In this document: positions 17,822-27,396 of the stretch, piece after piece | How the letters are laid out: each line of letters begins with the position of its first letter | Numbering within the stretch: position 1 is the stretch's first letter | Assembly: GCF_020404405.1 (NCBI RefSeq) | Contig: NZ_JAIZDA010000004.1 | Span: 267,165 to 331,164 of the forward strand | Length of the DNA stretch: 64,000 bases | Source of the DNA: Novosphingobium sp. FKTRR1 | Lineage (GTDB): Bacteria; Pseudomonadota; Alphaproteobacteria; Sphingomonadales; Sphingomonadaceae | Direction: 5' to 3' | Translations under genes and position numbers: made by a program | Notes under the pieces: generated by a model | What the model was told of the DNA's origin: nothing | The model's input: only the letters and a program-made list of their open reading frames with translations | Database searches by the model: none

Positions 17822-18097
17822 TCAGTTGGTTGCGATGCCCAGCTTCTGGACGTCAGCCAGGCGGAATTCGACCGGCTTGTTGTTGAAGGTGCCGGTGACC
17901 GACTTCTTCTTGATGTGCAGTTCGAAGGGCACCTTGCCGGCATAGGCCGTGCCGCGAACGATCTTTTCGCCGGCCTTGTCTTCGGTGGTGTAGTTGTACG
18001 CAACGCCCTTGTGGTTGAACGAGCCGTCTTCAGCGGCGATCGCCGGAGCAGCTGCGGCAACGGTCAGAGCGGTGGCGGCGAGAATGGTCTTGATCAT
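17822..18097 (-). CDS. Small secreted protein, function unknown
   Basis: A 91-residue protein with a clear Sec signal peptide (MIKTILAATALTVAAAAPAIAA, cleavage likely before EDG). The mature part of about 69 residues is rich in Lys, Thr and aromatic residues (FNHKGVAYNYTTEDKAG) and has no cysteine. It is probably a periplasmic beta-rich protein. I do not recognise a family. The ATG at 18097 has a GGAG sequence upstream. A strong shared terminator follows, so it is likely expressed alone. Confidence 0.7.
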   Translation of the reverse strand: MIKTILAATALTVAAAAPAIAAEDGSFNHKGVAYNYTTEDKAGEKIVRGTAYAGKVPFELHIKKKSVTGTFNNKPVEFRLADVQKLGIATN

Positions 18098-18518
18098 GGC
18101 AGTAACTCCGCTGGGGTAGAGGGATTGCCCTCAGAGCACCCGTGATGTTCAATCTATGCAATTCCGATGGGCCGCATGTGATGCTGCGCCTGCGAAGTCG
18201 CAAATGTATTTGCTGCGACGCAACTTGCATGAAACGCAACTGTAATGATTTTTAAGGATTTCGAAATCCGGCAATCGCGACGAACTGCACGAAAGGGAGC
18301 GACTTGCCTGCAAGAACCGGATTGGTCCGGCTGAGGCATGAACCAAATGCAGTGCTATCGACACCTGATTCGTGCCGTAACGGTGTGTTTGCCTGACGCC
18401 CGTTGCGGTTGGGGATCTCGTGAACATCCTGATCTGCGGGGATCAGGGCGCTTGCCAAGTCTGGTGATTGTCGCAAGATTGCCCGCAAGACATCACCCTG
18501 TGCGCAAGGATGACGCCG
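18098..18518. other. Divergent intergenic region with a perfect palindrome
   Basis: This 421-base gap lies between the small secreted protein and the acetyltransferase. It is richer in A and T than its surroundings, as expected for two promoters. It contains a perfect 14-bp palindrome, GGATTTCGAAATCC (18256-18269), and an imperfect hairpin around GCAAATGTATTTGC. I see no convincing gene in it. Confidence 0.5.
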
Positions 18519-19109
18519 ATGGATCGCAACATAGTCACCCTTGGTCCCGACCAGCGCAAAGCGGCGATCGCCACGCTTGCGCTCGCCTTTCAGGACGATC
18601 CGGCGATGTCGTGGATGATCCCCGATCCAGTGGTGCGGACGCGCCGTCTGCCGAGGTTGATGGCGTGGTCGGTGGACGATCATCTGGCCAACGGGTTGGT
18701 GCTGGGCACGCCGGGTGCCGAGGCGGTTACGCTGTGGCGACCGCCGGGCACGGTCCACCGCCATGCGCCATTGACGCCATTGGCCATCGTCGGGTTCGTG
18801 CGCATGTTCGGCCTTCGCGTGCTGCACGCCGAACGGTTGGACCGGACGATCTTTCGGCATTTGCCTGCGGGTGAGGCGCAGTTCTATCTACGGATGGCCG
18901 GGGTGCGCCCCGACAAACAGGGGCAGGGGCTGGGCGGGTTGGCGATCCGAGCCGGATTGGTGCGTGCGGCCGAGCTGAATGTCCCCGCGGTGCTGGAAAC
19001 CGCGACCGAAAGCAACGTCGGCCTCTATCGGTCGCTGGGCTTTGCCGTGATCAGTGAATGGCAGGTCAGCGGCGGCGGACCGCGCTTCTGGACCATGAAG
19101 CGGGAATAG
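18519..19109 (+). CDS. GNAT-family acetyltransferase
   Basis: A 196-residue N-acetyltransferase. The acetyl-CoA loop is VRPDKQGQGLGGLAIRAGL (Q/RxxGxG/A), and the C-terminal part has the GLYRSLGF block common to GNAT proteins. The substrate is not readable. The ATG at 18519 is chosen because AAGGA lies 8 bases upstream; the ATG at 18510 is too close to that site. Its last 44 bases overlap the end of the convergent DoxX-like gene. Confidence 0.8.
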   Translation: MDRNIVTLGPDQRKAAIATLALAFQDDPAMSWMIPDPVVRTRRLPRLMAWSVDDHLANGLVLGTPGAEAVTLWRPPGTVHRHAPLTPLAIVGFVRMFGLRVLHAERLDRTIFRHLPAGEAQFYLRMAGVRPDKQGQGLGGLAIRAGLVRAAELNVPAVLETATESNVGLYRSLGFAVISEWQVSGGGPRFWTMKRE

Positions 19110-19479
19110 CATCTGCCACCCACAGCGCCAGCCACACCAGCACCGGCTGGGCGAACATGCGCGGAATGTGATAGCCCAGCCCAAAGCCATGGTCGGGCCG
19201 CTGCATGTCGATGATGAAGTGGTTGATGTTGGCCGGGAATACGCAGACGGCGTAAAGCGCAAGGCCCCATCCGGCCGCCCGCCGCAACGGCACCGACCAC
19301 GGTTGCAACAGCCCGACCGCGCCCGCCAGTTCGGCTATCCCCGTCAACAGGATGGTCAGTTCGGGAAAGGGCACCCAGCCCGGCGTGATCAGCAGGAACG
19401 GATGCGGGGCGACGATGTGGACCACGCCAGCCAATGCATAGAACAGCGCAAGGACGACGCGCAGCACGGAACGGATCAT
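19066..19479 (-). CDS. DoxX/DUF4267-like small membrane protein
   Basis: A 137-residue protein with four hydrophobic segments, starting MIRSVLRVVLALFYALAGVVHI. It has the proline and glycine pattern of DoxX-type proteins (TPGWVPFPELTILLTGIAELAGAVGLL) and a NINHFIIDMQ block. DoxX proteins are quinone-related or redox-stress membrane proteins of uncertain role. It starts inside the stop region of the cupin gene (ATGA overlap at 19476-19479), so the two are coupled. Its 3' end overlaps the acetyltransferase gene on the other strand. Confidence 0.75.
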   Translation of the reverse strand: MIRSVLRVVLALFYALAGVVHIVAPHPFLLITPGWVPFPELTILLTGIAELAGAVGLLQPWSVPLRRAAGWGLALYAVCVFPANINHFIIDMQRPDHGFGLGYHIPRMFAQPVLVWLALWVADAIPASWSRSAVRRR

Positions 19480-19913
19480 GCGCCCGGCTCCCATCCTGAC
19501 GGGGCAAGCCGAAAACCGGCAAAGTCGAAGCCTGGGGCCACCACGCAGGAAACCAGCGCATAGCCGTGCGGGCCGGGCAGGGGGGCCGCTGCCTGCCACT
19601 GGCCGACCGGCACGACTGCCTGCGCCGATTGTCCGCCAAGCACATCGGCGCCAAGCTCAATGACGCTGACTGGCCCGGCATCATCGGGCGCAAGCGACAA
19701 GGCTACCGGATCGCCGCTGTGCCACAGCCAGATCTCGTCGGCATCGACCGTGTGCCAGTGCGAGCGCTGACCGGGTTCCAGCAGGAAATGGATCAGCGTG
19801 GCGGCAGGCCTTGCGCCATCGGCTGCTTCTGCGCGCCATGTCTGGCGATACCAGCCTCCTTCGGGATGAGGTTCGAGCTGCAAGTGCTGGATCAAGTCGG
19901 ATGCGGTTGCCAT
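19476..19913 (-). CDS. Cupin, DUF985 family
   Basis: A 145-residue single-domain cupin. It begins ASDLIQHLQLEPHPEGGWYRQTWR, the typical DUF985 opening. HWHTVDADEIWLWHSGDP follows near residue 50, and this histidine-rich stretch would bind a metal. The C-terminal CVVAPGFDFAGFRLA is also family-like. The function of DUF985 is not well known. The ATG at 19913 is chosen from conservation; upstream in-frame sequence is low in similarity. Confidence 0.85.
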   Translation of the reverse strand: MATASDLIQHLQLEPHPEGGWYRQTWRAEAADGARPAATLIHFLLEPGQRSHWHTVDADEIWLWHSGDPVALSLAPDDAGPVSVIELGADVLGGQSAQAVVPVGQWQAAAPLPGPHGYALVSCVVAPGFDFAGFRLAPSGWEPGA

Positions 19914-19974
19914 CGCCGCACCATTCAAGGCGCGACACCGCCTGTCAACCGCATCCGCCAACAAGCGATTACGC

Positions 19975-20175
19975 TCAGGAAGTCGGCGTTGCCTGGCCGC
20001 TGATCGTGGTGCTGTTGGGTTGGGCGCTGCGGCTGGCACCGAACATCCAGATGGCCGAAAGCAGCACGATTGTCAGCGTAAGGCTGATCAGCAGTACCGA
20101 GCGCATAATGCGCGGGCCGCCTCCGCCGCTGGATTCGGTCGGGGTGACATGGGTTTCCTCGCCCTCGCGTTCCAT
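19975..20175 (-). CDS. Small single-span membrane protein
   Basis: A 66-residue reading frame. It has a hydrophilic N-terminus with a GGGG stretch and one transmembrane segment (VLLISLTLTIVLLSAIWMF), then a Ser/Thr-rich tail. I know no family. The frame is supported by a hydrophobic segment and by its place in a row of same-strand genes (2H-like protein, this, cupin, DoxX). Confidence 0.5.
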   Translation of the reverse strand: MEREGEETHVTPTESSGGGGPRIMRSVLLISLTLTIVLLSAIWMFGASRSAQPNSTTISGQATPTS

Positions 20176-20254
20176 CGTCGCTGTCCTTCAAGAGAGTCTT
20201 TCCTGAAGTACTTACTCCGGGCGGATGGCGATGTTCCCGGTCTCGTGTCGCGCA

Positions 20255-20629
20255 TTACCAGACAGCGGGGAGCAGTTCGATCGCGCCGCCGTCGCACAAC
20301 CGCCAATCGCCGCGTGCCAGAAGATCGTTGCTGTCGCGCGCGCGGCGTCCTTCGGCCAGCGACCAGGTGACGTGCCACGTGCCGCCACCGGGCCGCTCGG
20401 TGCTGCCATCGATCGCCACGACCAGCGCTTCTACCCCGGTGCCGTCATCGGCATGGCCGATGATCCGGGCGGACAGCAGCGCCGGCGGTGGCACAGCGTC
20501 GACCCCCGCAAAGGGGTGCAAGGTCACATGATCGGCCACCAGCCGGGCGTGGCGCGGCGGGAACAAGTCCAGCAGGCGGGCCCTGCACGGCTCGGACAGT
20601 TTCCAGCCGACCACGCGCGAGCCACTCAT
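20255..20629 (-). CDS. Putative 2H-phosphoesterase-like protein
   Basis: A 124-residue protein of no familiar name. Two HxT motifs stand out: HVTL near residue 34 and HVTW near residue 86, about 50 residues apart and each in a hydrophobic strand context. That is the signature of the 2H phosphoesterase superfamily (LigT, cyclic phosphodiesterases, the CPD domain of tRNA ligases), whose members act on 2',3'-cyclic phosphates or 2'-5' bonds. The glycine-rich stretch RPGGGTWHVTWSL is also in keeping. The start at 20629 has AGGAGG 9 bases upstream; an ATG at 20638 is too close to it. It is one gene downstream of dapD on the same strand. Confidence 0.6.
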   Translation of the reverse strand: MSGSRVVGWKLSEPCRARLLDLFPPRHARLVADHVTLHPFAGVDAVPPPALLSARIIGHADDGTGVEALVVAIDGSTERPGGGTWHVTWSLAEGRRARDSNDLLARGDWRLCDGGAIELLPAVW

Positions 20630-20683
20630 TCCTGCCATCCTCCTGCCGGGGCAGGCCCCATCAGTGGCGTGCCCCCCTTGTAC

Positions 20684-21532
<849 letters not shown>

Positions 21533-21589
21533 GGTATCTCTCCCGGAAACGGCGGGCTTGAACAGCGGGCGGTAAAAGCGCGCTGGCGC

Positions 21590-22279
21590 CTAGCCCACCC
21601 GGCCCTCGGGGGCAAGCGTGGCAAGGGCGCGGTCGAGCCAGGGCACGATGTCGGCGATCACTTCATCGATCGCGGCATCGTCCTTGGCCCGGTCACCCCA
21701 TTCGGTGCCAAGATCGAGCCAGATCGTCTGCATGCCCAAGGCCTTGGCCGGGCCGAGGTTGCGCGCGCTATCCTCGACGAACACCGAACGCTCCGGATCG
21801 ACGCCGAACGCCTCGACGAAGCCGGTATAGGCCGATGGTTCAGGCTTGGGGCGATAGGTCATCGCGTGGATATCATACGTGCCGTCGAAGCAGTGCGCGA
21901 TGTCGAGTGCTTCCAGCACGCGCTGGGCATAAGGTCCGTCGCCGTTGGTGAACACCAGCCGCCGGCCGGGCAGCGCCAGCAGCCGCTCGGCAAGGCGTGG
22001 GGCTGCGGCCAACGCGGTCATGTCGACATCGTGGACGAACGTGAGGAAATCATACGGATCGACCGTATGGTAGTGCATCAATCCGGCCAGTGTGGTGCCG
22101 TGGTCATGGAAGTACATCTTCTGGATGCGCTTGGCCTCAACCAGATCGCAGCCAAGCAAATCCGAGATGTAGCGGCCCATCAGCACGTCGATCTGGTCGA
22201 ACAGCCGGGTCGATGGCGGATAGAGCGTGTTGTCCAGATCAAACACCCAGCAATCGACGCGTGTGGGGTCGAACGCCAT
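21590..22279 (-). CDS. HAD hydrolase, pyrimidine 5'-nucleotidase type
   Basis: A 229-residue haloacid-dehalogenase phosphatase. Motif I is VFDLDNTLYPPSTRLFDQI near residue 12 (DxDxT), motif II is VFTNGDGPYAQRVL, and the last motif is VFVEDSARNLGPAKALGM. The LYP after DNT is typical of the SDT1/pyrimidine 5'-nucleotidase subgroup, which removes phosphate from UMP or CMP. The ATG at 22279 starts 11 residues before motif I. An earlier TTG would add only nine residues. Confidence 0.87.
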   Translation of the reverse strand: MAFDPTRVDCWVFDLDNTLYPPSTRLFDQIDVLMGRYISDLLGCDLVEAKRIQKMYFHDHGTTLAGLMHYHTVDPYDFLTFVHDVDMTALAAAPRLAERLLALPGRRLVFTNGDGPYAQRVLEALDIAHCFDGTYDIHAMTYRPKPEPSAYTGFVEAFGVDPERSVFVEDSARNLGPAKALGMQTIWLDLGTEWGDRAKDDAAIDEVIADIVPWLDRALATLAPEGRVG

Positions 22280-22360
22280 CAGCAGGACACCGGCGTGCAA
22301 GCGCAAGGCCTTGCAACGGCGGCAACGACGGGCGAAGGCGCTAGGCGAAAGGACCGATCC

Positions 22361-23008
22361 ATGGCGCCGTCAAAGCATGATCCGCGGGCAATTGCCAGTG
22401 CGCTCCCAAGCCTTGCCCCGAACGGGCTGGTGATCGGCGTCGACGAAGCCGGACGCGGGCCGCTGGCGGGGCCGGTGGTAGCGGGCGCCGTGGTGCTGGG
22501 CACCACGATGCCTGCGGGCCTGAACGATTCCAAGAAGTTGACCGCCCGCGCCCGTGCCCGGCTGGAAACGGCGATCCATGCCGATTGCCGCTGGGCCCTT
22601 GGCCTTGCCGATGTTGCCGAGATCGACCGGCTCAACATCTTCGGTGCGACGATGCTGGCGATGACCCGTGCAGTTGCCGCGCTGGTAACGCTTTGCGATG
22701 AGCCTGTGGCGCTCGTGCTCGTCGACGGCAAGCAGACGCCGGCCGGGCGCAGCCCCGGCTGGGTTTGGCCTGCGCGCGCCATCGTTGGTGGCGACGCCAG
22801 CGAACCCGCAATCTCCGCCGCATCGATCGTGGCGAAGGAACATCGCGACCGCCTGATGCGTGAGGCGGCGTTGCTCCATCCGCAGTTTGGCTGGGAGCGC
22901 AATGCCGGGTACGGCACTGCCAAGCACATGGCTGCCCTGCGTGAACATGGGCCGACGCCGCTGCACCGCCGCAGCTTTGCCCCGGTTGCGCAGATGCTGC
23001 TCGTTTGA
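22361..23008 (+). CDS. rnhB: Ribonuclease HII
   Basis: A 215-residue endonuclease that cuts the RNA strand of RNA-DNA hybrids and single ribonucleotides in DNA. The N-terminal catalytic block is VIGVDEAGRGPLAGPVVAGA with the DE pair. Further acidic residues are in LVDGK, and the C-terminal AGYGTAKHMAAL is typical of type 2 RNase H. The ATG at 22361 follows AAAGGA. It lies upstream of ccrM on the same strand, but the palindrome-rich 214-base gap between them suggests separate regulation. Confidence 0.95.
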   Translation: MAPSKHDPRAIASALPSLAPNGLVIGVDEAGRGPLAGPVVAGAVVLGTTMPAGLNDSKKLTARARARLETAIHADCRWALGLADVAEIDRLNIFGATMLAMTRAVAALVTLCDEPVALVLVDGKQTPAGRSPGWVWPARAIVGGDASEPAISAASIVAKEHRDRLMREAALLHPQFGWERNAGYGTAKHMAALREHGPTPLHRRSFAPVAQMLLV

Positions 23009-23058
23009 GGCTGCCCTGATCTGCGTCGGGCAAATATTTTCCGTGCGCAGCGTTACAC

Positions 23059-24383
<1,325 letters not shown>

Positions 24384-24395
24384 CGAGACACGTCG

Positions 24396-25514
24396 ATGAC
24401 GGCGCGCATCTACATCCGTCCGATCGCGCTGGGTGAAAGCCCGCAGTCCGATGATGGCGAAGCGGTAAGGCTGGTCGGCGGGCTGAGCGTTGCCACGCGC
24501 TTCGCCGTGATCGTGCGCAAGACCGGAAAGATCGTCTCGCGCAGGGTGGTGGGCGCTTCGGGCATCGCCGCAGCCTTGAGCGGGCTGCCCGATGCGTTGG
24601 CCGAAGAAGGCACGCGGCAATGGCAGGCCTTGCGCAGGGCGCATGCGCCGTTGGTTTTGGGCGCGCGCACGTTGCGCTTCGATCAGCCGCTGGTCATGGG
24701 CATCCTCAACGTCACGCCCGACAGCTTTTCGGATGGCGGACAGTTTCTCGACAAGCCCGAGGCTGCGCTCGATCATGCCCACGCGATGCTGGAAGCCGGC
24801 GCCGCATTGATCGACGTGGGCGGTGAATCCACCCGTCCCAACGCGGCGGCGGTGTGGGAGGGGGATGAGGCGCGGCGCGTGGTTCCGGTGATCGAGCGGC
24901 TTGCCGCCAGCGGCGCAGCCATCTCCATCGACAGCCGCCGCTCGACCGTGATCGAGGCGGCGCTGGCAGCGGGCGCGCATATCGTCAACGATGTGTCGGC
25001 TTTGCGCCACGATGCGCGCACAGCCGAAATCGTGGCGCGCAGTGGTGCTCCGGTGGTGCTGATGCACGCTCCCGGCAATGCCGAGGATCTGCACGCCGAC
25101 GGCGACTATGCCGACGTCGTGCTCGATGTGTTCGATGGCTTGCGCGATCGGCGCGACGCGGCATTGGCGGCGGGCATCGCACGCGAAAAAATCCTGCTCG
25201 ATCCGGGCATCGGCTTCGGCAAGACTTTGGCCGAGAACCTAGCGCTGGTGAACGCGCTGGCACTATTCCATGCGCTGGGCCAGCCCTTGTTGTTCGGCGC
25301 CAGCCGCAAGCGCATGATCGGTGCGCTGTCGAACGAGGCGCCCGCGCACAAGCGGTTGGGTGGATCGATTATGCTGGCGATACAGGCAGCGCAGGCCGGG
25401 GCGCACGTGATCCGAGTCCACGATGTTCCTGAAACCGTGCAGGCGCTGCACGTATGGCGCGGTTTGCGTGATGCGGCGCTGACCGACTTTTCGCAATTGG
25501 ACCTATCGGTCTGA
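24396..25514 (+). CDS. folP: Dihydropteroate synthase with N-terminal extension
   Basis: A 372-residue enzyme that joins p-aminobenzoate to hydroxymethyl-dihydropterin diphosphate in folate synthesis. The family block LVMGILNVTPDSFSDGGQF begins near residue 100. GGESTRPNA and the C-terminal blocks FGASRKRMIG and RVHDV follow. The first 95 or so residues precede the usual start of the enzyme (about 280 residues) and have no motif that I recognise. It starts 12 bases after ccrM on the same strand, so co-transcription with the methyltransferase is likely. Confidence 0.93.
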   Translation: MTARIYIRPIALGESPQSDDGEAVRLVGGLSVATRFAVIVRKTGKIVSRRVVGASGIAAALSGLPDALAEEGTRQWQALRRAHAPLVLGARTLRFDQPLVMGILNVTPDSFSDGGQFLDKPEAALDHAHAMLEAGAALIDVGGESTRPNAAAVWEGDEARRVVPVIERLAASGAAISIDSRRSTVIEAALAAGAHIVNDVSALRHDARTAEIVARSGAPVVLMHAPGNAEDLHADGDYADVVLDVFDGLRDRRDAALAAGIAREKILLDPGIGFGKTLAENLALVNALALFHALGQPLLFGASRKRMIGALSNEAPAHKRLGGSIMLAIQAAQAGAHVIRVHDVPETVQALHVWRGLRDAALTDFSQLDLSV

Positions 25515-25591
25515 ACTTGCGCCATAATCGTGGCATTGGCTGCGGATTAGCTCTGTTCGATTGCGCCCCCGCCACAGTATAGCGCGGGGCG

Positions 25592-26401
25592 ATGACCGAA
25601 ACCGCACCCGCCACCATCCCGGATTCGCTTGACGCCAAGTTGCCGCCGAGCAGCAAGCTCTTGCCCAAAAAGTCGCTGGTGCTGCGGTTCGGCAAATGGA
25701 TCCAGCCCAAGACGAACCGCTGGATCGCGCGCAGTTCGCGCATTCCCGACATTCCGGTCTACGATGATCCGCCCGCGACCTTCCCGTGGGTCAAGCTGCT
25801 TGAGGACAACTGGGAGGTCATCCGCGCCGAAGCTGCCGCGGTGCTGCAGGATCTGGAAAGCGTGCCGCCGTTGGCCACGATTTCGCCGGACCATCGCCGG
25901 ATCGCCCCGGCCGGACGCTGGCGCTCGTTCTTTCTGGTCGGCTATCGCTACCGGGATGAGGAAAACTGCCGGCGCTGTCCGCGCACCGCCGCGCTGGTGG
26001 CGCAGGTGCCAGGGCTCAACTCGGCGTTCTTCTCGGTGCTGGTGCCCGATACGCAATTGCCGTCGCATACCGGCGTGTCCAAGTCGTTCCTGACCTGCCA
26101 CCTCGGCCTGCAAGTTCCGCGTGAGAGCGAGAAATGCCGCATGCGTGTGGTCGATCGTTGGCTCGAATGGCGCGAAGGCAAGTGCCTCGTGTTTGACGAC
26201 GTCTACAACCACGAAGTGCGCAACGACAGTGACGAGACGCGCATCGTCCTGCTGGTGCAGTTCAAGCGCCCGGTCGGCCCCATCGGCTGGCTGGTCGGCA
26301 ACCTGTTCCTCGAAGGGGTGCGTCGCTCGCGCTTTGTGCAGGACGCAAGGCGCGGCATCGCCCGCTGGCGCGACGATCACGCGGCATTGCAGAGGCCTTG
26401 A
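25592..26401 (+). CDS. Aspartyl/asparaginyl beta-hydroxylase-family dioxygenase
   Basis: A 269-residue 2-oxoglutarate/iron dioxygenase of the Asp_Arg_Hydrox family. HTGVSKSFLTCHLGL carries the first metal-binding histidine and FDDVYNHEVRND the second. A downstream arginine (TRIVLLVQFKRP) is placed to bind 2-oxoglutarate. Relatives include LpxO lipid A hydroxylases and peptide hydroxylases. The C-terminal GPIGWLVGNLFLEGVRRS could touch the membrane, as in LpxO-like proteins, but substrate is not determined. The ATG is at 25592 with only a weak ribosome site. Confidence 0.8.
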   Translation: MTETAPATIPDSLDAKLPPSSKLLPKKSLVLRFGKWIQPKTNRWIARSSRIPDIPVYDDPPATFPWVKLLEDNWEVIRAEAAAVLQDLESVPPLATISPDHRRIAPAGRWRSFFLVGYRYRDEENCRRCPRTAALVAQVPGLNSAFFSVLVPDTQLPSHTGVSKSFLTCHLGLQVPRESEKCRMRVVDRWLEWREGKCLVFDDVYNHEVRNDSDETRIVLLVQFKRPVGPIGWLVGNLFLEGVRRSRFVQDARRGIARWRDDHAALQRP

Positions 26402-26507
26402 GGTGGTAGGCGGGGCTGCAATTCGGTGATCGGTTGCGACTTGCTACCGAATTCTCCATCATAATGGTTGAGTTTCTGCTTGGCGTGGGTCGGGCGGAGG
26501 TTTAATC

Positions 26508-26517
26508 TATTCGAATA
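26508..26517. promoter_or_regulatory. TATTCGAATA palindrome upstream of tonB
   Basis: This perfect 10-bp palindrome lies 104 bases before the tonB start. It is preceded by TTTAATC, the half site seen before the P450 operon, but the second half differs, so a shared regulator is only a weak possibility. Confidence 0.3.
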
Positions 26518-26620
26518 ACAAGTCGTTCGACCCGCGTTGCTTGCCCGGGATTGTTCGTTTGGTCGTTCTCCCGCGCTCCGCTGCATCCGTGCCGGCCGAC
26601 AAAAAGCGAGGAGAGGACGC

Positions 26621-27295
26621 ATGGCTTACCTGTCTCCCATCAACCCACGCAAACGGCTCGCATCGCTGGGCGCGGTCACCGCGCTCCACGGTGCGCTGGC
26701 GGTCGCGATCCTGACCGGTTTCGCCGGGGGCATCATCAAGACTCAAGTGGATCGCACGCTACAGGCGCAGGACTACGCACTGCCGCTCGATCCTCCTTCG
26801 TCATTGCCGACAATGAAACCCGTTGATACGCGCCAGACGCGCCAGCGCGATGATCGCGCTTTCGTCAGCAAGCCGTTGGAAAATCTTAGCGGGTCGGTGC
26901 CGACCATCGACATCGCGATCGACACCAGCGCCCTGCCGTTCGGTCCCGGTCCGGTTGTCGACCGGCCAGAGCCGATAACGCAACCAAAGGCTGCCTTCGT
27001 ACCGCGCGCGGCCCGTCCGCTCAACGCGCCGGGGCGCTGGGTTTCCGCGTCCGATTATCCTACGAACGCGCTGCGGCGTGGGGAACAGGGGGTCACCGGG
27101 TTCACCCTGACCATCGGACCCGATGGGCGGGTGCGCGACTGCGCGATCACACGCTCGAGCGGTTCGGCCGATCTTGATGCGGCAACCTGCAACAAAATCG
27201 CCCAGCGCGCACAGTTCGCTCCGGCCAGCAACGAAACCGGCGATGCGGTGGCCGGGCGCTACAGCAACGTGATCCGCTGGCAGATCCCCGAGTAA
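26621..27295 (+). CDS. Energy transducer TonB-family protein
   Basis: A 224-residue protein with one N-terminal transmembrane segment (VTALHGALAVAILTGFAGGII), a Pro-containing periplasmic linker and a C-terminal TonB domain of about 90 residues. That domain contains YPTNALRRGEQGVTGFTLTIGPDGRVRDCAITRSSGSADLDAAT. It passes proton-motive energy from ExbB-ExbD to outer-membrane receptors. It could drive the receptor at 40.7 kb, but sphingomonads have many of both. The ATG at 26621 follows GAGGAGAGG. ExbB and ExbD are not adjacent. Confidence 0.87.
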   Translation: MAYLSPINPRKRLASLGAVTALHGALAVAILTGFAGGIIKTQVDRTLQAQDYALPLDPPSSLPTMKPVDTRQTRQRDDRAFVSKPLENLSGSVPTIDIAIDTSALPFGPGPVVDRPEPITQPKAAFVPRAARPLNAPGRWVSASDYPTNALRRGEQGVTGFTLTIGPDGRVRDCAITRSSGSADLDAATCNKIAQRAQFAPASNETGDAVAGRYSNVIRWQIPE

Positions 27296-27396
27296 ACCGG
27301 ACACGCTGCCAGACACGCTGAACAATGGCACCGCTTCGGCCCATTCGGGTCGGGGCGGTGCAGCGGCAACTGCCTGATGACAGCGCTTGGGCGCTA

